From: Syngnathus acus | Taxonomy: Eukaryota > Chordata > Actinopteri > Syngnathiformes > Syngnathidae | DNA length: 64,000 nt | NCBI RefSeq assembly: GCF_901709675.1 | Contig: NC_051093.1 | Coordinates: 9,558,053-9,622,052, forward strand | Reading direction: 5' to 3' | Shown here: positions 12,199 through 22,793 of the stretch, in pieces | How positions within the stretch are numbered: the first letter of the stretch is position 1 | How the letters are laid out: each line of letters opens with the position of its first letter | Notes under the pieces: model-generated | Seen by the model: the letters and a program-made list of their open reading frames with translations, nothing else | The model's database searches: none | What the model was told of the DNA's origin: nothing | Made by a program: the position numbers and the translations under genes

Positions 12199-14871
12199 TC
12201 ACTTAGTGAGATAAAAATGCATTTTATCGTTGACGATTTTGCGCTCAGGATTGAGGCGTTTCAGAATCTGCGCCAGCACATTGACAGTCTGCTCACTGCT
12301 CAGGCCTGTGCGCTTGGTTTGGAATTTCTTCAGCAGGTCTTTGGTGGTCATGGGTTTCCGGATCAGGTAGCGGCGGACCGCTTCTTCTGTTAGCTGGACA
12401 TCGCTGTGGGAGCCGAAAAGAGCGTTTGATGTTCCATTCACGTTCTAGAGGTGTCGTTGATAAATGAGAACAATACCTGGAACTGGGAGTTGATTTTCCT
12501 GATGGGGGTTGAGGTGTGCTCTTCCCAGAGGGGGCGGGGCTCTGCCCACTGGGGTCCATCTTGAGCCTTTTAGCAGCCGGCGAGTCGGTCCCCGGACCTT
12601 GCGTCTGTCTTTTACCTGTTGTAAAATAAAATCTGCTTGGCACAGGTTTTTTGCGGGGGACCACTGCAGATGTCACCCAAACGTACGTACCTTGCTCGAG
12701 CTTGCTGGCCGCGGCACGAAGTGTGTTGGAGGTGGCGGCGGGGTCGATAGACGGCGTACCCGGCCGGCTGCCGGTTCTAGAGCTTCCGGCGGAGCCCCGC
12801 CCGCCTGCGCGTTTTGGAGGAGTGCGCTTCTTCTACGAGACGGACGACGAACAAGAGTCATTTTGGGTAAGTCAAATCTCTTCAACATGTAGTTTTTTTT
12901 TTTTTTTTTTTTACAGGAGTCACACTTAAGCATTTATTCAGCCACACACACACTAACCACCATAAACAAAGCAGAGGCCGTTTCTCCCTCGATGTCGCTG
13001 TCGTCCGAGCTGTCCGATTCGCCGCTGCTGTCTGCAAAACGCATTTTTTTATTTTTGTAGTGTCGCAATGAAAGCTGCTTGGACTATTTTTCTAACGTTG
13101 AAGAGACTTTGTACCTTTTTTCTTCTTCTTTTCTGTCTGGGCTGGTGTTTTCTTTCCTTCCTCATCCTCTTCCTCTTCTTTTGTTTCCTCCTCGTTATGG
13201 TTCTCCTCTTCGCTCTCTTCCTCACTTTCTGAGGCCTCATCAATCCCTGGAAAGTTAAAGAAAAGAAAAAAACTCACATGAACTACATAATGCTTCAAAA
13301 TGTGACCATCATAATATTGTGGTTTGACCTTTAGGGACATCTTCTCCTTTGCTGGGCCTTCCTTTTTCTGGCTCTTCATCCGAACTGCTTATAGAAGACC
13401 ACACAAGGGATTCATTGAAGACAAAGTGCCAACAAAAGATTTTCCTCTGCTCGGGATCTGACCTGCTTTCATCCGACATGTAATCCACCTCGAGCCCCTC
13501 GTAGTCGCCATCATCGCTGTCTTCCAAAGCCTCCTTGTCATTGCGCTTCTTCTTGGATTTTCCTTTCCCCGCGTCTCTCTTTGTCTTGGTCTTGCCTTCT
13601 CCATCTACAAGCCAGAACATTGTCATCACATTACGAAGAAGAAGTGGTGTTTGACAAACTCACCTTCGCCCATACTGTTGTCGCTATCGTCGCTGCTCAC
13701 GTCAAAATCGTCTTCCATATCGTGGATGCGCAGGTCGTTGCCTCGGCCGCCGCCCTTCTTCTTCTTCTTGGCCGATTTCTCACTCTCTTCCTCTTCCTCG
13801 TCGCCCTGCGTCTGCTCACGTAGACGTCGCTGGAGCATGATGCTGAAGTGATTCACCACCTTGTTCCTCCTGTGTGTGGAATGAAAACAGTGTTCCCATG
13901 ATGAGGCAAAGTTCAAACTTCTTTTCTGTCTCACCTGCCCCACTCCTCTTCAGCCTCCTCCGCCGTGAGAGTTCGATGTTTGGCCACCGGGGTAAAGTTG
14001 TACCAGCCGTTCACAGGGAAGGCTTCAAAAGCTCCATCGGGACACTGGGTGAAGATGTAGTAGGATGCATTTTCGGTGACGCCACCCTTTTTCAGACCTT
14101 TGAACCTTCGATCGACAAACAGAGAGGCTTGATCATCTTTCGTTATCATAATTGAATTTTTTTCCCCCCCCATCACACCTTTTTCCTGCCTTGCCGTTGA
14201 CTTTAAGAATCCAAGGCTGGTCCTCAACTTTGAACTCGCGTGTCACAATGCCATATTTCTTCCGGCGCGCCTCCTCGCGCTGCTTTTTGCCAAACTCGCT
14301 GCCAGCTGCACCCTCCGGTGTCTCTTCTTCACCGTAGATCTTGCGAGCACTCATGTCTCTCTCCATGCGAGCCTAATGGAAGGAGGGCATTCACATAAAT
14401 ATTGCTTCGATTCCTCATTCTATTAACACTCAACATTATCACTTACCTGTGTCCATGTTGAACAGTTGACTTTATCCCCGGCGTTAAAAGCCATGATGTT
14501 GTATTTCTTGCTAGTATTCCTACGGGATGAAAACCAGAAACTATAAACAAGGATGCAAACAAATGATATTTTAATGTCTCGGTATTTTGTCTGAGTATCT
14601 ACATGACGTTTAATGTAGTTCAAGATGTGCTGTGAGTTACTCACTTAGGGACTCGCACAATGAATTCAGTGCCTGAAGAACTGCTGCTGCTCCCCTGCAA
14701 CACAAACAAACAGTTTCTCTTACAAAGTTCCATTGTTCTCCCTCCCGCAAATCAGCAGCCTATTAAATACATCACAAATTAAAAATAAACATCTAAATAA
14801 ATGAAGTCACGTTGATTGCAAGGGAGCATTATGTCACCAAGCCATAAACCATTACTCACCAGTGATGCCAT
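12199..14871 (-). CDS. gtf2f1: General transcription factor IIF subunit 1 (TFIIF-alpha/RAP74)
   Basis: Large subunit of TFIIF, which binds RNA polymerase II and acts in pre-initiation complex assembly, start-site selection and elongation in the nucleus. Thirteen coding exons read in order on the minus strand: 14871-14860, 14694-14645, 14519-14447, 14372-14179, 14105-13935, 13869-13664, 13604-13463, 13387-13329, 13246-13115, 13031-12961, 12832-12691, 12615-12477, 12403-12199. The phases close exactly at 1,596 nt (531 aa; human 517). The N-terminal dimerisation domain shows NTSKKYNIMAFNAGDKVN and YYIFTQCPDGAFEAFPV. The middle is a highly charged Glu/Lys/Ser region. The C-terminal winged helix contains DVQLTEEAVRRYLIRKP and LAQILKRLNPERK. 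A 5' UTR exon boundary (CTTTAG acceptor) lies just upstream, near 14907. The smallest coding exon is only 12 nt (MASL). Several introns are under 100 bp. Confidence 0.97.
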
Positions 14872-14907
14872 GACTTGTTATTTTGATGGCAACTTAGAGG
14901 CACACCT

Positions 14908-16376
14908 AAAGAGAAGTAGAAACATGGTTAATATGACAAATGAGTCATGACTTTTTTCTCACGTAAATAATTCGGTTTTATTACTTAATTTGTACAAAAT
15001 AATTATTAATTATAAATAAATGTTTGTTCATTTATGCCAGCGTCCAGCAGGCATAACAACTAAATGCTCTTCCACTAGATGGCAGAAGGTGCAATAAACC
15101 TGTGGATGCAGCTGTTGCCATTCCTCCATTAAGTAGTAAAAATAAAAAACAGTCCCAGACTGCAGAGTAATTATTTGTGAATAAAATGAGACGAGATCAT
15201 CACTACTCCAGTATAGTATTCATATTTTTGTAGATTTTTTTTTGCTGGTGCAACGTGAGATTTTTGAAGCACTAAATTGGCTGCCTTGGCTTAATTTCGT
15301 TCTTGTTTGCTGCACAGCGGAGGAAAGTCGGATTTGCCCTGATTAAGACTTGAGAGTCACAACTGCACTTGGTGCTCAAAATGTAAGTACACTTTACAAA
15401 ATATGAAATAATTGATGCACGTTACTGACATGTTTTTTGATTCAATATGATCAAATGTTAATGTGCACTTATTTCATCTAATGGTAACAAAACGCAGCTT
15501 TTAAAACAATACGATTGACCGCTTCATAAAAATTAATTTGTTAGGGTTAGCGTTAACATTCAATCCGCGCTACTGTTTGCACTAGCAACATAAGATACGA
15601 TTTCTAAATCCAAATAATGATTATCGATGTTCAACGTCATTCTATGAACATGATCAACCAATTGTGCAAACTTACAAATAGAAAGAGGGAAGCTTGACAA
15701 CTACATATATCCGATACAAGGGATCACAGACGATTTATTTATACGACGGCAATTTACCGGCACACACGCTCTGGTCCGTCCGTGTATATTGAGGGCAGGA
15801 AACAACGACACGCAAAGGTTCCGCAGTTCTCGTGATCGGTATTTATTTCCATATCGACGGCTTGACTAAGAAATATCCATTTCCAAAAGGGCTTATCCAC
15901 TTGTGTTGGTTAAGACAAAATATCAGAAATTATTTTCTCCTATTTTTTTTGACAATTTTTTTATTTAAACAGTAGAAAACAGTAAAAATAGCAATGTCAG
16001 GGTGTGTACTCCCCATAATGAATAATATTAGGAATTGCTTTTTCATTTGAAAAATTTCATTATTCTAAATTTTAGTCATTGTGGCCATAGTTTACCAAGA
16101 GGAGTTGTAACTTTCATATTCAGTTCTGTATGCATGTTGAGGTTGTGCCCACCCATTTAAGATCACCTGCAAGAATAGAGTTCAACTCACCTCTATAAAC
16201 TGTGACAACTCTGGAAACATACTTCTGGAAAGCTGTGAGGACACTGGTTGTTGCACCCATTGGTGCTGTGCTCACTTACAAGCAATAGACAGTGACATTG
16301 TATCTATCCACCTCATCCCATCTTTGGCCCTTGGAGTATAGTGGAGCAGAGTACCTCTCACCTCCACTATGTTGAG
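14908..16376. other. Intergenic region between gtf2f1 and the USP37-like gene
   Basis: This stretch probably includes the gtf2f1 promoter and first non-coding exon, and the USP 3' UTR. I see no protein-coding gene. A plus-strand segment at 15318-15382 has an acceptor-like TTGTTTGCTGCACAG before it and a GTAAGT donor after it, but no partner exon was found. Confidence 0.5.
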
Positions 16377-19263
16377 TTATAGGTCATTCTCCTCATGCCT
16401 TCTGTAAAAAAGGACATAGGCAGTCGTTTGCCGCTTGTTGCACACAGCGGCATAACTTGTTTCTTGGACATCCAGGTCATTGTAGGTAAACCAGCGATCA
16501 GTCTGGTCCTCGTCTTGCACTGCTGGATCCACTCCATCACTAATATAGTGCCCTAAACAAGAAGGCGACTTTAATTCATTTCAAAGTGCCCATAAAAGCT
16601 GTCTACTCAAGGACAAAAAACAAAATAAAACCAAAACTTCATTAGGCTGATTATCTCACCGCTGCTTGTTGTGCAGCCATTATGATTGATAATGCTCACC
16701 AAATTGTAACGAGCCCCATCCTGTAAAGAACCAACAGCCCGAGTATGTACTTTCTCTTTGAGGTTGTCATCATCTCGCATTACCTCTTTGGGTGGGAGAA
16801 ACAACTCCTTAGAAAGTGAAACAGGCCGACGAACCTTTATTGAGCCAAATACTGAAAAAAATACAAAGCGCTTCAGGTGCAAGACCAGCACTCTGTAGAT
16901 GGGGAGGAATGGAATGATTCAATAAACAGAGTTTTCAATATCACTCATTAGAGGTGGACATACCTTGGCAGGGTGATAAAGGAGGAGCTCTGCAATGATG
17001 TGTTGGATCCACACTCGCATTGAAAGTCCACCTGTGTATTCTGCACAAAAGCCACACAAGATTTCACCTTCTTCCTAAAGTTTGGTGGAAATCAACAAAT
17101 CTTCTCTTAGGTTACCTTCAGATAATTTTGAAGCATTTCCTTAACTGTTCCACAACCAGGTAGCAGGTCTAGGGAGAGGTTTGTAAATTCCTCCTCTCTA
17201 GTAAATGTCTTGCTACACCTACGGAGGGAGGTCCACAACATTAACGCAGCAGTCATCATTCGGTTTCAAGGTTGCTGCTGGCAGGTGGTGTGATTGTTTT
17301 TGTAGTACCTCAAACACATTCTGATGTTTTGCATCTTGAAAACAAAGTGTTCTTCCACCGGACACTTGTAGGTTTTTCCTATAGCGGAGGCCAGATTCTG
17401 CAGGACTGGCTTCAGATTTCGGATTTGATCAAGTAGAGAAGTCAGGAACTCATGGGCATCCTGTAAATGCAGACGCAGATTCAAATCCAAAAATGATGTC
17501 ATACAAAATCAAATTGTAAATGTTTTTACTTTCTGGCCTAGATCTCGAAACTCTGGCACCAAGGTGGAGACAACGTTCTTGAACGCGTAAAGGCAGTTGA
17601 TTTTTTGCTCCACGTTACTGGAGCTGTGACATGCGCTGATGTTCATAAATGACCTGGAGAGGGCAAAAGAAAAAGACATGCGATCCGAGCTACGTTACGT
17701 GTTTCGATAGCTTACGTTAGTAGAGCGGCCTCGGGACTCAAACTCCAAATGGGCTGCTGGCAGCTGATGCCTTCAACAAAATCTTCCAGAGTCAGAAGGC
17801 TCTGCAGGCTGGCATTCATATAGCAGATCTGTGCTGGGTTGGGAAGCCTGATGCACCAGAAAGACAAGTCAGTTATTCTTTTAAAAAAAAAACCCATTTA
17901 TAAATAATAATTAAAAAATAAAACTAAATCAATAATATCTCTATAAATTACCCTGTTACAAATAGACAGTGGCGGAAGTAGAGGGGGGGCACTGTCCCTC
18001 CATGACTTTTGGGTATTTTCAGTATTTTTTTTTTAATTTATATTTTTTTTACATTTCCCCCCGACCCACTGTCGGGAACTGTGTGCAAACCCACCCAAGA
18101 CATTTGTACTGTTTAAGTCTCAAGGTTGCCTTCATGGGTGTGGCCTGTATTGCTTCATTGTATTTTTCATTCTTCATCGTCCAACTTGTCCTGTTCTCCG
18201 GAAGCCCCACCGAAGAGTTGAGGCTCTGCTTCGGATTTGGCGCCACTTGACATCTCTGTGGCAGAAAAAAAAAGGCCTCGCAAATTCATGACCAAGCGCT
18301 TTGCTTTGTGTCAAACTTACCTTCCAGCAGCACCGTGTTTTTTTCTCAGTGGGAGCGACGTCATCTTGGATGATGTCACTGTTGGAAAAACATGATGTCA
18401 TCATATCTTACACAGACTCATTTTTGTTATCAATCACCCACGGAAAATGTTCAGGTCAAAGAATGTGACTTTTGAGGTAGGGGGCAGGCAGCGTGTTGCA
18501 CAAATGATTTACTCACTTCAAATGTCTGTTTTCTTCAGCACTGACATTTTTGATGATGGATTTGATGGGTTTTGGGACACAATCTGTCTCCGGGTCTTTG
18601 GGACTTGTGCTTAGGTGGTCTTCTTGGAAGGACACCCTGAGGGATTTCTTTTTTACTGGCTGGATTTCACCCACTTCCACCATGTCCGGGAGAGAGGTGG
18701 AAGTGCTCTGCTCTTGCAGGCTCTTTTTTTCAGGAACGTCACCGCATCTCTTTTGGAATGATGAAAAAAACAATTCGATTTGGTGGTGCATCAAGTGCTT
18801 TTTGTCATACTTACCATGCAACAGGGCCACAAGTGAAATTTGTTGCTCTTGTGTTTTTTTATCGCAGCACATTTGTATTCTGAGTCATTGGAACTGTGGG
18901 GCCAAAAAAGCAGAAGTCATTTTTGTTTTGTTTTAGAGAGACAGGCTGCAGGTTTCAAAGTTTAAAGTCAAACCATTTATTTACCTAGGGCAACTAACAT
19001 CAGCCCCTTTTTCACAGCCCGAGAGTCGCTTCCACCATGATTTTTTTTCCTCCTTAGAGGCAGCGGGACTAACTTGGTTGGGCACTCTGTAGAGCAAGAT
19101 GAGCGGCGGTTAATTCTACTTTTGTCCGAATTGCGAGAACAGCTTCACTGTTGAGCCCTCCTCACGATAACAAGATCAAACTTCATCACCTCTTAAATAA
19201 TGTCATCCATTTGCTGTCATCTGCGTCCACATGTAGAGGAGGAGTCGTGTTCTTTTGAAGCAT
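16377..19263 (-). CDS. USP37-like ubiquitin-specific protease (C19 family)
   Basis: Cysteine deubiquitinase of the USP37/USP26/USP29 subfamily. Thirteen exons on the minus strand: 19263-19190, 19086-18985, 18893-18815, 18749-18517, 18378-18321, 18255-18095, 17847-17716, 17653-17530, 17460-17309, 17218-17116, 17040-16964, 16892-16660, 16552-16377. The phases close at 1,704 nt, giving 567 aa versus about 980 for human USP37. Start ATG 19263 has an in-frame TGA upstream. Visible motifs: Cys box LPNPAQICYMNASLQSL (C244), DAHEFL, zinc-ribbon-like CLRC and CEC, PRVLVLHLKRF, and His box SSGHYISD (H511) followed by WFTYNDLD (N534/D535). The long insert with ubiquitin-interacting motifs of USP37 is absent. 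The N-terminal half is Lys/Ser rich. Odd: the canonical GNTC is AQIC here. Exon 6 has a weaker donor (GG/GTGGGT) and was placed by phase and by KCLGLPN continuity. Confidence 0.88.
17960..18070. repeat. CAGTGGCGG-type repeat remnant in a USP intron
   Basis: Begins CAGTGGCGGAAGTAGAGGG, followed by a GC-rich GGGGGCACTG block and a T-rich stretch, inside the intron between USP exons 6 and 7. A related, inverted-looking segment with CCCCCTCTAGCTCTGCCAGTG occurs at 25.44-25.49 kb. This fits a non-autonomous hAT-like element; the ends are not well defined. Confidence 0.45.
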
Positions 19264-19922
19264 CTCTGTAAATCATGGCCATTGATGTTCCTATTGGCCA
19301 TGCACAACGGTAGATGCGGCGGTCTTTCGAGAAAACGGACCTGGGATCCTTACGGCAGTCGAACAATTACATAATCCCCCTCAATGTGGTAATACCTAAT
19401 TAGTCATGAATGACATCACAACATTTGTAAGTCATCAGAGGTCTTACATCATCGGCATCAGTGGGATTGAGTCATCGTTAGGTTTTGGAAACAAATATTT
19501 AAAAAAACAAAAAAAAGTATGTTTTTGTTTAATAACTCCATGTTGAGGACAAATATTAGAAATGACCCTAATGTTCACAATACCACCATATTAAAAAATG
19601 TTAACATGATTTGTTTCTATTGATTTTTTGCATTGATTTCAATGTAATGGTTTTCCTACTGTCTTTCTTCTTCATGTTTTTTCAACTCATTGAGTTTCTT
19701 TTTTTTTTGTGGTGACGGACACAAATGGCTATTCGTGTTCGTCACCACAAAGCTCCCGAATGATGACAAACATCTATATATATATATATATATATCGCCT
19801 TGAGTGACATTTGCATTGAATTTTTGCATGGGGTGGGGACAAGACGCTAAGAACACACATGTTGGCTACTTTGCAAATCTCTCTTGCGCTTTGGAGTTGC
19901 AGAGGTGTGCTTTCTTGTCACC
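19264..19922. other. Divergent intergenic region, USP37-like / adhesion GPCR
   Basis: The two genes are transcribed away from each other across about 660 bp. An inverted CCAAT box (ATTGG on plus, 19293-19297) lies just upstream of the USP start on the minus strand. A (TA)n run occurs at about 19773-19794. No coding sequence seen. Confidence 0.5.
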
Positions 19923-22793
19923 ATGAACTTCTGCGCTTTAACTCTTCTCCTGGGTGAGTTCATTTTTATCATAAATATTATTATTTGAGCGCAGGGCTTT
20001 GTGATCTGAAAACGTCAAACATAATCAGTTCAAATAGATTACAATTTTGATTGCACGTATTATATGGATCGAAGAAATGGTCATCTGATTTTCACCTAAA
20101 GTAATCTGGCTTAGGCTCCAACTTGTCGTCACCCTGAACCAGAAAAGATCAGATGAGCTTGTGTCATGATGTCCATTAATCATATTTTCTTTCTCCAAGG
20201 ATCCTTCTCCATCATTGCACATTGTGTTTTCCCTCCCGGTAAGTCCGACGACACTTTGCATTGGAGATGACACGCAACCACGGTGATGTCCTCCACAGGT
20301 TCTTGCGATAGCTACGTCAACATTACGGAACCATATCGCAACATCGCCTTTACGTCAAGTTCCTTCAGTGGCTACTCGCACGATGACGGCGGCCTTTCCA
20401 GACAGTGGTCACGCTTCACTGGAATCGGCGGAGACAGAATCGTGCAAAGCCGCCACTCGGGACCACGGGGCGGCTTCCGGTACCCCATCTGTTTTCAATT
20501 TAATCATCCAACCGAGGAGTCGTCAACGGCGTCGACAGGGACTGCATATGTTTATGCTGGAGGGTGTGATAGTCATAGCATCGCAATGGAGGTGGTCCTC
20601 TGTCCAGGAAGCTTCTACATCTTTAAACCAGTAAACCACCCACAGTCCAGTTCAGGCTTCATAACCTGTAAGAGAATGGAAATCATCGTCGTTATTGACC
20701 TCGTGACGTTGGCTTTGTTTGATTCCTGTCGGACTTCTGGAACGCTCTCAAATGGTTCCTAACTTTTTTTTGCGCCACTCTCAGGTATTACCCGAATCTG
20801 GTTTGGTGACTTGTGTGTACTGGAAGGACGAATCGGACGAGACGATGAGATGGTCGGTCGACGGGTGTTGGATGGCTCACACAAATGAAAACGTCACAGT
20901 TTGCAGCTGTTCTCATCTCTCCACGTTTGCCCTCATCTTACAGGTTGGCAAGGTAGGCAGTCTCATCACGAATATATCCTATCAAAATAATACAAGAATT
21001 TCAAACAAAATTTATAATCATAAAAAAAAAAATCGACTGATGCATGTTGAGTGTTTTCTGTCTGCCAGCCTCCACCGGAGGATTCTTTTTTAGAGTGGCT
21101 GAACCGAATGTGCATCATAGTGGGACTCTTCTTCTTTGCTTTGTGCATCCTCACCTTCCTGCTGTGCAGCTGGAACCCCAAAATCAACAACACGGCACGT
21201 CTTCACTTGTGTCTCAACATGGCCTCGTCCCATCTCCTGCTCTTGACCGATATGTGGAGCATGAGGTTCGCCGCAAACCAGACCTGTATGGAAATAAACG
21301 TTCATGTATGTACTCTCCCGACAGCTGGCCTGCACCGTCATTGCGGGGCTCCTTCACTTCTTAGTGGTTGCAAGTTTTGTGTGGATGCTGCTGGAGGCCT
21401 TGCAGCTTCACCTGCTGCTCCGTAAGCTCTCCAGGGTACAGGTGATCCAGAGAGACGGGCTCCCCGAGCTTTTGCTCTACTCCATCGGCTACGGCGTTCC
21501 CTTTGTGATTGTGGGTGTTTCTGCGCTGGTGTATTCGGATGGATACGGAGTAGCCGCAAATTTGAAGGAGTGAGTTGGCGCAAGTCGCGTGTCATGGTGG
21601 CGTACGAGAGGAGACTCATATCGGGGTGCATTTCAGCTGCTGGCTCTCGCACAAGCGTCACTTCAACTGGGCTGTCTCAGGACCTGTCATTACCATCCTT
21701 GCAGTGAGTATCAAATAGACGCTCCCAAAATACGTATTTCTTTCCTGATTGTGACTCTGAATCTTCTACTAGCTTAACGTGATCTTGTTCTGCGCTACTT
21801 TATGGAGTCCAAGACCTACTTTGGACGGTATGAGAAGCGACGTCTCTCAAACCAGGGATACCAGGTGATTGTGTCTACTGTATTTATGATTTATATTTCA
21901 GAAATGACACTTTCGATTTATTTCAAAGTCAAAGTCAAAGTCAGCTTTATTGTCAATCCCTTCATATGTCAAGACACACAAAGAAACCGAAATTCCGTTT
22001 CCTCTATCCCACGGTGACGAGACATACAAGCAGACGACACAAATTTCATGGGAATTCGTTAAATGTCATTGCGCTTGGCTAATAAGTAAAAAAAAAGCTT
22101 CCCTGCATCTTTTTGCAGCTGAACATTCGGTATATTTTTGAAGATAGACATTTGAATTTTGTTTTGCAGGTTGATTATTTTTAAGATTGTAGCCCAGTTC
22201 GTTATACTGGGCTGTACGTGGCTTATCGGACTCTACCAGAGCAACCTTTTCTTCCACGTCCTCTTTATACTACTCAACTCCCAGCAGGGAACCTTTCTCT
22301 ACATTGTACACTGTGTGCTCAACAAAGAGGTCAGATTAGCCAGCGCTTAAGTGTTAAAAGTGTTTGCAAAATGTTTGGAAAAGTTGGCGACAGGAAAATG
22401 GATGGATGGATTCAATTTCGGTTTTATTTTTTCCCCCCAGGTTAGGGAGGAGTACAGGAAATGGTTGACGTGTTCATTTAATAAGAAACAAAATGGCTCT
22501 GAGGTGAGTATCTTTGGTTTTCTTGTATTCTGGCTGACACTGCATTTTTCCATCTAAACTCTTACTGGTAGCATCCCATGACATCATAAAAAAAGTTCAC
22601 TTTTTTTCGACTTCCTGTCGTTAATGATACAAAATGACAGAAAGATGCACAGTCAGTGTCTGAGGACATAGACAAGGCCGAGGAGGACATTTCACACAGT
22701 GTAAAAAAACTGACGACAGATGAATTTCACTTATTTGTCCACTTAGAGCAACCTAGTTTTGCTGTGGCTGCAGCATATATGAATTTGTTTTAA
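19923..22793 (+). CDS. Adhesion GPCR (ADGRE/CD97-like 7TM) with D8C-like ectodomain; two apparent frameshifts
   Basis: Exons: 19923-19953 (signal peptide MNFCALTLLLG), 20200-20238, 20299-20667, 20785-20952, 21069 to about 21265, 21325-21569, 21637-21703, 21773-21864, 22170-22329, 22441-22503, 22641-22793. Exon 3 encodes a D8C-like domain (uromodulin/GP2 type: QWSRFTGIGGDRIV, FNHPTEES, CPGSFYIF). Exon 4 is a GPS motif (CVYW...WSVDGC, CSCSHLSTFALIL; cleavage expected at HL/S). Exons 5-10 are the 7TM region (WLNRMCIIVGLFFFALCILTF, LLEALQLHLLLRKL, FVILGCTWLIGLYQ, NSQQGTFLYIVHC, NKE/VREEYRKWL). The tail ends AAAYMNLF. The region between D8C and GPS is far shorter than a normal GAIN domain. Exon 3 leaves phase 1 while exon 4 needs phase 0, and the end of exon 5 reads LACT-compatible DRYVEHE only in another frame. 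The gene is therefore either a pseudogene or affected by assembly indels. Confidence 0.75.
21920..22040 (+). repeat. Interspersed repeat fragment in a GPCR intron (GTCAAAGTCAGCTTTATTGT type)
   Basis: Contains CAAAGTCAAAGTCAGCTTTA then TTGTCAATCCCTTCATATGT, and ends near a CCCACGGTGACGAGACATAC block. I recognise this as a dispersed fish repeat seen in many loci. A second, diverged piece (GTCAAAGTCTGCTTTATTTA) lies at about 55,187. Confidence 0.5.

Noticed and set aside
12509-12929. Long plus-strand frames
   Set aside because: They are antisense shadows of gtf2f1 exons 11 and 12.
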